Origin: Acephala macrosclerotiorum
Taxonomy: Eukaryota; Ascomycota; Leotiomycetes; Helotiales; Mollisiaceae
Assembly (NCBI GenBank): GCA_014904845.1
Contig: MU119352.1
Span: 1-64,000, forward strand
Direction of reading: 5' to 3'
DNA length: 64,000 nt
Part shown: in pieces, positions 26,804 to 37,500 of the stretch
Numbering within the stretch: the first letter of the stretch is position 1
Layout of the letters: every line of letters begins with the position of its first letter
Translations under genes and position numbers: made by a program
Notes under the pieces: model-generated
What the model was told of the DNA's origin: nothing
The model's database searches: none
The model's input: only the letters and a program-made list of their open reading frames with translations

Positions 26804-27126
26804 ATTTACTCGAGCAAGTGTGCTTGGGCTATGCTGTCGAGGTTTGTGATAGAGGAAGCGCAGGGGGCTTTGAGACTGGAGATTGGTGACGATTGGTGGG
26901 GTTTATGTAGTAGTATAATGATGTATTAGAGATAGAATAGAAGGCCGTTCTTCTCCCATTGCCTTGCTTAAGCTGTCTCCTCTTTCGCAATCAGCGTGAT
27001 GAAATGACATAGCATTTTCAGGTAGCCCACTAGTTCGCTAACCTCAGGGGCCTCGCTTAGGGTGCTTCGAGGGAGTTGATAATAATCATCCCAAACTTTG
27101 AGGACATTTTCCATCCAGGGTCACAG
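26804..27126. other. Intergenic region, no gene seen
   Basis: About 320 bp of transporter 3' flank; no ORF or structure was recognised. Confidence 0.4.
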
Positions 27127-27590
27127 TGATCTATTGTCTAGCACACTCTAAAGTGATATCTTCACATCCTACTGCGTCTTTCTTCTTAGCCGCTTTTGAA
27201 GCGGCCATCTTCTCGCCCCATTCCTCCACCAACTGCCCCGCACCTTCTTCCTTCTCGTATCTTCACTTCTCTCCCATCTCGCATCCCTACCAACAAAGAG
27301 TTGTCCCTCGATAGGCATACGCACATCTCTCGCGGTCGTGAATGCACATGTCTTTAAATTCTCTTGTCCGCCTTCAAATTCGGCAGTTTCGATTCTCGAG
27401 GACGTTGGGATCGAGGTTGAGGACCCGGCCAATTGAACAGGGAGAAGATTCTGTATAGTCCGATACGGGGACTGTGATAGGCTTAGCTGGTGGCGCTGGT
27501 GGCTGCACTGCAGGTTGAAGCTGGTCGCATGAGGGTGGGGCAATTGCGTAGTCGCGGGGCCGTCATGTGGTGGCAGTGATTACGTAACAC
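27127..27590 (-). pseudogene. Possible multiply frameshifted gene relic
   Basis: On the minus strand three coding-like segments follow each other in different frames: PPAPPAKPITVPVSDYTESS to about 27390, then EFEGGQENLKTCAFTTARDV to about 27290, then VEEWGEKMAASKAAKKKDAV ending at a TAG near 27127. Clean splice sites that would restore the frame were not found. The Lys/Ala/Glu-rich end looks like real protein. Family unknown. It may also be a gene with short introns I could not place. Confidence 0.3.
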
Positions 27591-27799
27591 CCACTAAGGG
27601 TGGTTATAGTCGTAGCTACTTCATCTCTAATGAAACACCCGTTCTCCTCCTCACAATTTTGCACCCTGTTTTCTGGGGCCGGGAGAATGATTGCTGCTGC
27701 TTGTTGCAACATAAATGAAGCTTCGCCGCTGTGTCGGAAACAGACTCCTCACCGAAACAGTCGATTATTCCGGACGCTCACATCGCGATCTCATGCATC

Positions 27800-28894
27800 A
27801 TGATGCTCATCGACTTGCCTGTTGGGAGTCGCCGTGTCACCCACGCGTCCCTGAACTTTCTGCAAGATAGTTCAATATATCAAGACGAAAAGCCCTACTA
27901 TTGCTCGGTGCCACTGGATCCAAGCCAGGAGCATTTGCGGACAAATATTGTCACCGAGTCACATCAAGTATCCTTGATTGACCTACGGCAATTTAAACAG
28001 AGCCTCGACCTTGAGACGAATGGCTTCCAGTTCCTCGACTGCCCCCGGGAGCTCCAACTGGAGTTAAACGAGAGCAACGTGTCATTCTACCTCGAGGGAG
28101 TTGCAGCGTTGGTCAAAAGCCATTTGAGGGCCCAGTATTGCTTCTGCTACGACCACAGAGTGCGCACCGACACTGTAAAACGCTGTGTATACTAAAAAAT
28201 GCTAACCGTCGCAGTTTCGAAAGAGTGGCCAGCCAGAACAAGACCCAGGAATTGGGTCAGGGACTCTTAGCACTCCAGATGAGCCAGCAATAAGCACTCA
28301 TGCAGGTGATTCAAAATATAGCTCCACATTTGGGTCGGGTCCTGGAGAGTAATTGATCGAACAGATCATACATTCGAAGGTGGATTGCGTCGCATTCAGC
28401 GTCACATCCCCAAAGGATACGAGCCAGGAGTAACATCTGGAAAATGGCGCATGAGAATCATCAAGTCAGTTTTCTTTCCAGCGTAGTCCTATGATTACTA
28501 ATTCTCCGGAATAGCGTTTGGAAACCACTCTTCCAACAGGTGGAAGATTACCCCCTAGCATTTTGCGATCCTTTCTCCGTCGATAGAGCTATCGACTTCG
28601 TTGCTACGGATCGTGTTATGAGCTCCTACGTTGGAGAAGTTTACCTCATGAAATATCATGCCAAACAGCGCTGGTACTGGTTAACTCAGCAAACCCCATG
28701 TGAGATGTCAGTCTTTACTAGCTTTGACTCGGACAAAAAAAACAGCGCATCATGTAACTACCCCCCTAACATTTTCGATGTGGGTTTAACCATTGTTAGT
28801 TGTTCCTCATGCGTCATTCAAAGATCCTTCGGCCCCTGAGAATGCTCCCGCGAGGCAAAGTATCGAAGCAAGGTATATTGTGTTGAATGAATGA
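27800..28894 (+). CDS. CmcJ/AsaB-like hydroxylase/desaturase, copy 1
   Basis: Five exons (27800-28174, 28215-28305, 28365-28464, 28515-28753, 28800-28894) give 299 aa, the usual length of this family of presumed Fe(II)/2-oxoglutarate oxygenases common beside fungal secondary-metabolite genes (CmcJ, AsaB, NvfI relatives). Family hallmarks are present: ASLNFL near the N-terminus, a spliced H-A-D (candidate metal-binding HxD), INVWKPLFQQVEDYPLAFCD, ATDRVM, and VPHASFKDP with a candidate distal His, ending in SIEARYIVL. Introns are 40-59 nt. Start chosen at the first of two adjacent in-frame ATGs. The paralogous gene at 32887 has the same exon pattern; both lie beside a STAND gene. Substrate unknown. 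Confidence 0.82.
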
Positions 28895-29008
28895 TTGACA
28901 TACGCATATATATCAAGTTGTTTGAAGCATTGCTTGCTAGAGCCAGAAGGATGAGACAAATTTTCCAACGCAGCACTACATATATCCTAGGTACTGTTCC
29001 TTCCATAA

Positions 29009-32000
29009 CTATCTGAAGTAATGCGGAATTAATATGTCATAAGTGTGATCTTCATCAGGATATGTTGAGAACCTCCTTCCTTGTATTGTCTTTCGCAAAT
29101 TTTCTGCTGCTTTTTTCAGCTCTTTTGCTTCTTCCAATGTTTCGTCCGACATGAAGAGCACCTCTGCTAGTTTCCGCGACACTCGAGCAGTATGTCCGCC
29201 TTTCGCTGGCTCTACAATTGCGCATATTTCGAGTGCTCTGCGGAGACGTTCCCTATGACAGTCAGTAAATTTACTAGATTGAGAATAAAGGCACTTACAC
29301 AGATGCAGTCCTTGTCCCCTCTTCTCTCATATCAACACATGCAATTCTGTAGTGTGATCCTATGGTTGTAGGATGAAATTCTTGCTCCGAGATGAAGTTC
29401 TGAAGTGCGCGTTCTGCATAAGCTCTTGATTCCTCATACTTCGCCTGAGCCCAGTATAAGTAGCTGGAGTAGCTCCAGTAACTTGTCAGGTCAGCAGATT
29501 GATTTGGTAAGAAGTTGAAGTCATTGGAGCTTACATTGCCTCGTAATGTGTGTCGTGACCAAACGCTGCAACAATATATGCCTCCGACTCGTCAAGCGCA
29601 ATTTTGGCATCTTCATAGCGCGTCTTATAAGTGTACGCAATGCCCAAGTTTAAGTAACGAAGGAAGATGATTGTCTTCCTTTCCTCCCAGGAAGATTTCA
29701 AATCAATATCTCGAGCAGCTTCGTACAAAACTATGGACTCATCGGTTCTATAGTCTGTGAGAAGCGCACCCGCGATATTGTTATAGATATTCGCTATATC
29801 TGGATGATCCGGAGGGAGAAGGCGTTTTCGAATTGCTTCAGATCGGTAGAAGTAAGGGTATGCTTCGATTGTGCGGCCTTGTTCTCGCAGACAACAACCA
29901 GCCGTGTTGCACAAGGTAGCGCATAGCAAATTTTCCTCGCCTTTACAAGCTGCAAAGCCTATATTCAGTAATTCAAAACACTGAGCATTTGACGAGGTCT
30001 CAAACAGATACCTGTTAAACATTAGTTCTAAATTCTGCGAAAATGACGAAGCTGTGATATGAAACTTGTGGGGAAGTCACCATGTTGCATTGGCTATGAG
30101 TCCTGTGAAACTCTCTAGACTGATTGAGTCAAGATTAACGTATGAGTAGCGCTTGAAGCGTTCACCAAGTACGCTGGCATGCTGAATATATTGCTTGCAT
30201 ATGCTCCAGAAAGGATGCAAGGTACGCATGTGACCGACTTTGGAAAAGCTTCAAAGAGGAGTTTTGACGAATTGATGAATGCTGATTTCCGTCTCTCTGA
30301 CCCAAGCCAGTCTCTGAACTCTTTCTGGACAAGTCGATGCACACGATACTGCTGAGTGATGGGATCCTTCATCATGAGGGATGTGGATAGCAAGGTTTCG
30401 ATGCTTTCATCAATACTAAAATTGTAAGTAAGAAGCTCGATTTTCAGAATATCGATTTGCCCACCTGAATGGATCATTCCATGGCTCTTCTTTCCCAATT
30501 GGAGTATCGCTGTCGGGTTTGAATAATTGGTCGGGAATGGCATCAGGAGCAACAAAGCACGCGACGCCAAACACGACAACCGACAGTTCATCCAGGGAAT
30601 CAAATGCAGTTTGAAATGCAGTGTCGAGGCCGTGAGAATAGTATCTATTCCTGGTTCCAGCTCGAGGTGTCTTGGAGAGACGTTCGGAATTTGCCTCGTA
30701 GTAATTTAGGAAATCAGCTACAGTCATCTGCTTGAGATAAATTTGAGTGGCCATCAGATTCAAAGCAAGAGCGAGACCATCCAGTTTCTCGGCTAGAGTG
30801 ACAGCGGCAGCTCTCTCCGATTGCGAATACGCCTCTCTCTGCACAACATTAAGAATGATGGTTGAACCTTCTGAAGGTTTGAACAAGGGGATCTTAGTCG
30901 ATTTCGTAGCGGTTTCAAGAGCAACAGAATCGTTCCTCGTCGTGATCAATATGGATCCTCTGACTGTTACGGGCCAACAGCCGCGAAGGTCGGCTCCGTT
31001 GTCGACGTTATCAAATATGATCAGCCAGGTATGAGCTGAGATCGCGATTAGACTTATGAGTATCCGAAAATGGTTTCTCGAGTCAGCTTACTTGTCTTCT
31101 GTAGCCACTGCTTCACAAGGTACAGATTCTGGTCGTGGCCACCATTGGCAATAGCTCCTTCTAATCCCAAAAGACCGGCAATCTCTGTGAAACCCTGTGA
31201 GATAGTGAAAACACTCTCACTATTTATCCAGAACACAGCCTGGACTCCCTTCTCTAGCTGTTCATAGGCGTATGACAGGGCAATCTGTGATTTTCCAACT
31301 CCACCCATCCCCACTATTGACAAGGCGCTATACTTGGGGTGGCTGAGATCATGATCCAAGCACGAGCGAATCTTTCCCAGTTCCTCTTCACGACCATAGA
31401 AGTGGGGGTTTCGTGGAAAAGGTATGTTGCTGCATTGAACAGGCATAACTTGCCTCAATACGAGTACCATCCCATGAGAGTCAGCTTCGTTCGATTCCAT
31501 ATTAGTAGTCCTTTGGTTTTGGTGGGTAGCTTCGCGCAGACTCAATGCTTCAGCGTTCTCTTTCACTTGTCGTATTCGTCTTCTGATCCTGGCCATTGTT
31601 TCTGCGAACTCTTTCCGAACATTCGGCCACGCCACCTGAGCCAGATTGACTACGAAAGAAGGTTAGCTCAGAAACTAGGTCTCAAATACAGGGGAGAACG
31701 TACCAAGCGGATGGCGGCGAAGAAATCTAATAGTTCTAGCCCAGAAAACTATGACATCGACAAGAGTATCTACAAGCAGATCCTCCATTTGGCAACCTGG
31801 TTTGAAAACCCATTCGTACATCTTAAAGACAGCTAAGTCATGGCCCATGTCTTCAATAAGCTCAATGGTGGCGGAGAGCATTGTATTATGAGCCACGCAA
31901 ACCTATGTTCTTTTAAGATACCAAGACGATGAAATCCTAGCAGTCAAAACTTACATCAACGGCTAGATAAACTGTACCCTAGACTACAGTTGTTTGCACG

Positions 32001-32346
32001 AAATTGCAGCTAGTTGAGATCAAAAAGATGGCAATGAAGTTGCTGAAACGGCTAAGAGAGGGAGGCACTCTTTTGAGCAAGAATTGAACCTCTGGTCGTG
32101 TATGAAGTGATGCCATATCCAGGATGCTCTGGATCAGATTTTCGTAGCTCTCAAGTTCATGAATGCGTGCATAGTCGTCAGGGTTGAGTTGAGTTTTGCA
32201 TATCGATAAAGCTTTTTGCCAGCTGTCTCGAGAGTATTGGTAACTAAAATACGTCACATTGCCATACTTTCATGATCTTGAACGCGTCTATACTCATCAG
32301 TAGCCCCCGGCTTCGTATTCGATCCTGATGCAGCGTTGGAAGCCAT
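29009..32346 (-). pseudogene. STAND (NLR-like) gene, DUF7708-NB-ARC-TPR, with two lesions
   Basis: Nine exons can be joined (32346-32294, 32243-31955, 31902-31704, 31649-31092, 31035-30465, 30415-30081, 30011-29535, 29481-29299, 29252-29009). Order: N-terminal DUF7708-like helical domain, NB-ARC with FYGREEEL, P-loop GMGGVGKSQIA, Walker-B-like WLIIFDNVDN and ITTRN, then tetratricopeptide repeats (YNNIAGALLTDYRTDESIVLYEAA). Such proteins act in non-self recognition and programmed death. Two lesions stand out: a TAG at 31979-31981 exactly where the family has a conserved Trp before GTVYLAVD, and a one-base frame loss near 30233-30246 (between FPK and VGHMRTLHPFW). Exon lengths sum to 2909 nt, not a multiple of three, in agreement. 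Other alternatives: undetected splicing or sequencing error. Confidence 0.78.
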
Positions 32347-32886
32347 GGTTGATTGAAATGGTTGATGTCGTTAGAACTCCTTAGGTCAACACCTCTTTTT
32401 TTTTTGGCCGTGTAGAGGCCGAATCTTTCGCGGCACCCTCTCAATAGTGGGTTCTGGTCTTACAATGAGACAATCGACGATGCCTTGCATCTGGCGTGAT
32501 ACAGACAATTTTCTTAAAGCAACACCTTTTATTTGCAGCCTAGCCTGCGGCGAAGACACATGAATATCGATTGATGCGGCCAATTGACAGCCTCATTCCA
32601 GTTTTCCCGAATCTAATAGGATGATAGCTTGAAGCAAAAATGCAAGGTGAGTTGCCCGCATCCCATCACCAATCAATCGTACTCGGTGTTGGCTCATAAT
32701 GAGGAGAAATGGGCCTGGTGACCATGATTATCAGGCACTTTGCATTATCACGGAAATGGCACAAAATTGGCCGACTGAAATTGCATGGCAGTCATTTATT
32801 GCCAAGTTTTTGAGTTTTGTCTCTACATATCAAATTAGTTTGAAAATCTGGCCCAAAATCCGAGATTTCTGTTTGCGTGCTCCACA
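32347..32886. promoter_or_regulatory. Divergent intergenic region
   Basis: 540 bp between the STAND gene start (minus) and CmcJ-like copy 2 (plus). It includes a short T-run near 32396-32404. No separate gene recognised. Confidence 0.4.
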
Positions 32887-33973
32887 ATGGCCAATGAAAG
32901 ACGCGCATCGATGGCATTTCTGTCCAGACTTCCCCTGTATGACGATGAGAAGCCATTCGAAGTCTGGATGGACACAAAACCTGGCATTCCACGAACTAAT
33001 TGTCACTTTGAGGAACACCATAACATCCTTATCAAAGACGTTCGAAGTCAGAGAGATGATTTCACTCTAGACTCGGCGGGATTTGAATTCGTCAATCATG
33101 CTACCAAGCTTGCACCATCTGGGAAAGATCTCGCTGCTGGTGCGACAGATCGAATTGTTCCCTTCCTGGTGGAGACCGTAGACTTAGTGCAAAAGCATAC
33201 ATCCGCTGACAAAGTATTCTGCTTTGATTGGAGAGTAAAGCTTGAGCCTATCATATTGAAGATGTTCCTTCTTACTAGCTGTAGTATCGAAAGAATGATC
33301 CGAACATCCAGCTAGCAGGAGCGATTAACGACCGTGTCGAGCCAGACCGGTTCTCACCTATACCACCAGCGAGTGTAGTTCACCAAGGTAGAGTCGCACC
33401 ATCCGTTAGCCAACTGAGTGTTTACTCACGAGAGGTTAGACGAGTCGTCTGTTGGAGGCAGCTTGGTGCTTGAACGCTACTTGACTAGGCTCGAGCTCGA
33501 GGAGTGCAGGAAAGGCTTATGGCGCAGTCGTGTCATCAAGTATATCTCACTTTCAGAGGCGTTGATGTCTCTAACAAGCCATTAGCATCTGGAGACCCAT
33601 AGTTTCAGTTATACAAAATGCTCCTCTGGCACTGTGCGATTGTCGAACAGTGGCTGCCCATGATATAGCTGCAACCGATAAAATATTGGACACTTTCGTT
33701 GGAGAAGGCACTTACCTCCACCACAATGACGACCACGAGTGGTTCTGGCTACCAAACCAGACTCGCGACCAACCTGTCATATTCACCACATATGATTCAG
33801 AAGCACAAGGAGATACAGGTGAGACACCAAAATACCTTGTATGGAAACTGCTGACAGCACCTTTAGCTTGCTCGCCCCATGTATCGTTCAAAGACCCAAC
33901 CGCCGATCCAACCTCGCCACCACGAGAGAGTGTAGAAGTTAGGACAATCGTACTATCCAAAAAGTTGTTCTGA
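32887..33973 (+). CDS. CmcJ/AsaB-like hydroxylase/desaturase, copy 2
   Basis: Five exons (32887-33234, 33285-33387, 33440-33539, 33586-33818, 33867-33973) give 296 aa. Conserved features match copy 1: SMAFLSRLPLYDDEKPFEVW, GAINDRVEPDRFSPIPPAS, H-Q-D-E-S (candidate HxD metal site, formed across the second intron), NIWRP, ALCDCRTV, ATDKILDTFVGEG, and SPHVSFKDP with a candidate distal His, ending ESVEVRTIVL. The four introns sit at nearly the same places as in copy 1, so the two are duplicates of one ancestor, but the proteins have diverged well. Presumed Fe(II)/2-oxoglutarate-type oxidation; substrate unknown. Confidence 0.85.
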
Positions 33974-35074
33974 TTGCATGGCGATTGGGAGTTGAAGGAA
34001 CTCTCTCGTGGTCGTCCGGACAGCGTTAAATATTGGGGCCTTGTGAGAGACAGGCAAGCATGGCGAAGATGGAGATCCACACGGTGAAATAGTTATGCTG
34101 TGCGATATCTTGAACTCCTTCAATTCATTACAGTCTCAAATCAATTCCTGAACATATTTTGAATGTTGTTCGAGAGAAGCAATGCTTTGCAAGCTGGAAT
34201 GACCCTCCTGACCCTCCTCATCCTCATGATCCTCATACAAACTAACCACCGAGACCCTTGGTGTCCGTCTCAACTCTAAGTCTGACCACGCTATCATCCC
34301 CTTTGTCGCCAGCCTTTTCGTCTTTGGCCGCCTCTTGGTTGTATGATGAAGGGTCCAAGAAGCCTTTCCAAGGCTGGACCCGCTCCCGGGGCTGGCCCTG
34401 CTGGAGCTCCACCTTGGCAGTTGGATGGGAAGGCATGTTTCAGAAGACCCGAATAGGCTGGGTACAGGTTAGGAGAAAGCCACCTGGTAGTGCGAGGGTG
34501 TGGTCCTTACTTTTGCTTCTGGTTCTATGGGAATTAGAACGAGTACGTGGGTTATGAGCGAACCGCAATGTTCTGAATGCTGGAATTGATGCGAAGCGGT
34601 GGAATGCAGCAGCGGGGTCAAAGGCTGCTCTATAGCCGGTAGAAATAGGTCAGCCTTTGAGCCGCAGGAAGGACGAGAAACACCAACGATGAGCTTCACA
34701 CTCGCAGTATGAATTTAGCCTGATTCAGTGCTCTGGATCTCGTCTTCTGACCAGCACAGTCCAGGCGTTGTCTGGGGCTGCCCCTCCGCGGATCGCTGGA
34801 ACTGGACGTAAATACAGCAGCGTGCACACTTGTTCCAACACGTGTGAGTTATTCGGTGGCGATTGGAGCGGACTTTCGAAAGATGGATGAATAAGCATAC
34901 ACACCATTCTGAAGCCATCCAGTCTTAGGACATTGGCGATATCAATGGCAGCTGACCACTGCAATCACAGGCATGTTGTCTGTCACTATAGAGCAGCGAT
35001 GGGCGGGAAATGCCTAAACCCCAAAGTAATTCGTGGAATCCCGCTCATTTGGGACGCTTGCATCGCTACAAAGG
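33974..35074. other. Intergenic region with little recognisable content
   Basis: About 1.1 kb. Apart from the small minus-strand ORF at 34242-34436 I see no supported gene. Minus-strand sequence near 34120-34230 is acidic and coding-like (EDHEDEEGQEG) in another frame and may belong with that ORF. Confidence 0.35.
34242..34436 (-). CDS. Possible small hypothetical protein
   Basis: A 64-codon ORF starting MPSHPTAKVELQQGQ and ending in SVVRLRVETDTKGLGG. The WKGFLDPSSYN stretch followed by a VVRLRVE strand vaguely resembles a class of short fungal hypothetical proteins that end with a similar strand. The expected hydrophobic tail is missing, and acidic coding-like sequence continues in another frame downstream, so the end may be frameshifted. 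No function proposed. Confidence 0.3.
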   Translation of the reverse strand: MPSHPTAKVELQQGQPRERVQPWKGFLDPSSYNQEAAKDEKAGDKGDDSVVRLRVETDTKGLGG

Positions 35075-35700
35075 TCATGCTGCTTTGTATGCCTTGTATG
35101 TGTATACAAGCTGGGCGGCAGAAAGAATGACCTGTAGTATTGTGGAAATGATTCCAATGCCACCAAAAAAGAAAACCGCCCAAAAGGTGTACCAACTGAA
35201 TAGATCTCTGTGATCATCCCAGAGCATCCTGGGCTTGCCTGGTCTCTGCGCGGACATGTAATCCTGCAATGATAGTAGTCGTGGGCCAAATATTGGGAAG
35301 TCGATCCCCACGCTGTATGAGACCCGAATAGGAGCGGAAATATCCGCCATGTAAACGCTCTAATACTTCAAGACCACACAATTGATCCAGAGTTGGCTCA
35401 CGCTCGATTCCAGCTTTGGCACACGCCCGCCACCGTTCTACCCTCCGGTAGAGCTTCCTGGACCGCTTATCATCCCCAAACAGTATCCTGTAAGATAGAA
35501 GGATTTCCTTGATAAAAGAGGCTGTGAATGTCTGATTCCGGTTATGCATATCATAGTATTCAACCAATATACTGTATTTCATGTTAGAATGTTGCCATTG
35601 GGGGAGCCTAAAGACTTACTTGTTGAAAGCCGTATTAGAAGTGAAGTTGAGCTTGCAATAACTCGGTATGCAAAAGAGAAATCCCTACGGCAATATTGGA
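35075..35700 (-). pseudogene. 3' fragment of a fungal membrane protein, frameshifted
   Basis: The fragment reads from the AT-rich edge near 35700 across a 47-nt intron (GTAAGT, CTAAC, CAG; about 35575-35621) into NILVEYYDMHNRNQTFTASF, LCGLEVLERLHGGYFRS, then after a one-base frame change IDFPIFGPRLLSLQDYMSAQ, WYTFWAVFFFGGIG (one transmembrane helix) and the C-terminus KAYKAA. This order (PIFGPRLLxLQDYM before a single C-terminal helix) is familiar from large uncharacterised fungal proteins. The 5' part is lost in the AT block and the frame breaks near 35310, so it is a relic. Confidence 0.7.
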
Positions 35701-36250
35701 TTTTATATATATTACTTTTTATCGATTTATATTAATAATTAGTCGATAAAATAAAAATAATTTTATAATTAAATTTTAAAGAATATTTAAAAATAAAAAT
35801 AAAAATAATATTTATTAATAAAAATTTAAAATTTTAATTTTTTTAATATTTTATATTTTATTAATTATTATTTTAATTTTTATTATAATAATTATATTTA
35901 TATTTTTATATAAAAATATTATTACGAATTATATAATTATATTAATATATTAATATATAAAAAAGGTTTTTTATAATAAATATTATAAAACGTTATTATA
36001 TAATTTATTTTTAATTTAATATATTTAAATTTTATAATTAAATTTTAAATAATAATTTTTTTTTTTATTTAATATATATTTTATTTTAAATTTTAAAATA
36101 AAAACAAATTTTTATATTAAATTATATAATTATATAATTATAAAAATTTTATTATTATTAATAAATAAATAAAATTATTAAAATTATTAAATATTTATAA
36201 TAATTATTCGTAAAAATAATAAAAATTAAAAATCGGTATTTTTAATATAA
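35700..36250. repeat. AT-rich RIP-type block 4
   Basis: About 550 bp of the same CpA-poor, TpA-rich sequence, without genes. Two copies of aaaatggcct (36251 and 36268) mark its right edge, about 100 bp before the GNAT start codon. Confidence 0.75.
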
Positions 36251-36353
36251 AAAATGGCCTAAAGCAAAAAATGGCCTGAGGTAAAAAGTTTCGCTTTAAA
36301 GATTCCGCGACAAACTTTGGCCTTTACTTTGGGCTGAGAAGCATTCACCTACA

Positions 36354-37082
36354 ATGTCGATCAATGTACTCGTCCAACCAGTCGATAGTCCTGATGACTT
36401 TACTCAGATTTACCACTGCATAAGCGAAGCATTTGGCTGCCAAATCAAAGAATCGATTTGGATAGCCATGAATCCGAACTGGAACTCCTCTGAAGGCCAG
36501 AGAGAAGGCGCCTCCAAGCTCCTTGAGCGCTGGCAATCCGCAACCAAGAATAAAGAGGGCCATCCTAATACCGTCATCTTGAAGGCGACTCTGCCGGATC
36601 CCCAAGATGGTTTCAAGCTCAAAATCGTCGGCGCGGCCATCTGGATTCAAGCTTCCTTCGTGGACGGGTACGGCGACCCGCCGACGGACAGCCCTGCTGA
36701 CCTCGCGGCTTTGACTCCAACCGAGAGGCGCTTCGCGAGCCAGATGTATCGCTCGCTGTGGAAACGCCGTGTTTCCCTCGCTCGGGAAAAAGCGAAATCG
36801 GACTCGCCGGCTATGTTTATACTCGATACATGTGCCGTCGACCCAGCTTTCCAGCGAAGAGGTGTTGCGGGAAAGCTGGTGGCATGGGGCCTCGAGGAGG
36901 CGAAGCGGAGGGGGGGATTAGAGTGCACGACTGAGGCGTCGCCTATGGGGCGAGTTGTGTACAGGAGGCTTGGGTTTGGAGCGGAGGGTGCGGGAGAGGC
37001 TATTGTGTATGAGGTCGATGAAGAATTCAGGAATCGCGATAAGCTAGAGATTTTGTTTATGCGTACTTGGGCTAGCCAGTAA
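36354..37082 (+). CDS. GNAT-family N-acetyltransferase
   Basis: Single-exon gene of 242 aa. The GNAT fold is supported by the central strand FILDTCAVDPAFQ and the acetyl-CoA pyrophosphate-binding loop RRGVAGKL (Q/RxxGxG/A type), followed by the helix WGLEEAKRRG and the motif-B region TEASPMGRVVYRRLGF. These fungal GNATs acetylate small molecules or amino groups; the substrate cannot be told. The gene stands alone in a 1.2-kb normal-GC segment between two AT blocks, yet its frame is intact. GC at third positions is fairly high in the second half. Confidence 0.88.
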   Translation: MSINVLVQPVDSPDDFTQIYHCISEAFGCQIKESIWIAMNPNWNSSEGQREGASKLLERWQSATKNKEGHPNTVILKATLPDPQDGFKLKIVGAAIWIQASFVDGYGDPPTDSPADLAALTPTERRFASQMYRSLWKRRVSLAREKAKSDSPAMFILDTCAVDPAFQRRGVAGKLVAWGLEEAKRRGGLECTTEASPMGRVVYRRLGFGAEGAGEAIVYEVDEEFRNRDKLEILFMRTWASQ

Positions 37083-37452
37083 AAGCCGTAGTGATAGTGT
37101 TGAACTGCATAGGCATGCACCGCTACTGGATAGAGTGTTGAATTGATTTGATTCGTATTACGATTCGAGCAACCAGACAGACTGCTGAACACTCCCCGGG
37201 GCAGACAGACAGGAAAAATCACGAGACTGGTTCAAAATGCTTCAAGCGCTAAAATAACTCTGACACAACCTAGAACGCTATTTAATGATATTGAGGCAAC
37301 ACGGTGCTAGATTGATCCGCAATCGACCTCTAGGAGGCATTCTGGGTTGAGAGCCACGCATGAATCAGCTTACGGGCACTGCAGCTTGGAACGAGGCTGG
37401 ATCGAGCAGATCGAAGACTTATAGCAAGCTATATAATCGAAGTGCGTTTACT
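37083..37452. other. Intergenic region up to AT block 5
   Basis: About 370 bp of ordinary sequence downstream of the GNAT gene. I see nothing coding in it. Confidence 0.4.
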
Positions 37453-37500
37453 AAAATCGCAAAATCGCAAAATCGCAAAATCGCAAAATCGCAAAATCGT
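37453..37500. repeat. Octamer tandem array at the AT-block edge
   Basis: Six head-to-tail copies of aaaatcgc (37453, 37461, 37469, 37477, 37485, 37493). The last copy reads aaaatcgt, a C-to-T change at a CpA, just where the AT-rich block begins. Confidence 0.9.

Noticed and set aside
32244..32300. Apparent third lesion at the start of the STAND gene
   Set aside because: A 50-nt intron (GTATAG to TTTTAG) joins GATDDYQYSRDSW in frame, so no lesion is needed.
33388..33439. Frame break in CmcJ-like copy 2
   Set aside because: A 52-nt intron ending at GGTTAG restores H-Q-D-E-S in frame.
37453..37500. Short repeats as a CRISPR array
   Set aside because: Direct octamers without spacers in a fungal genome; simple tandem repeat.
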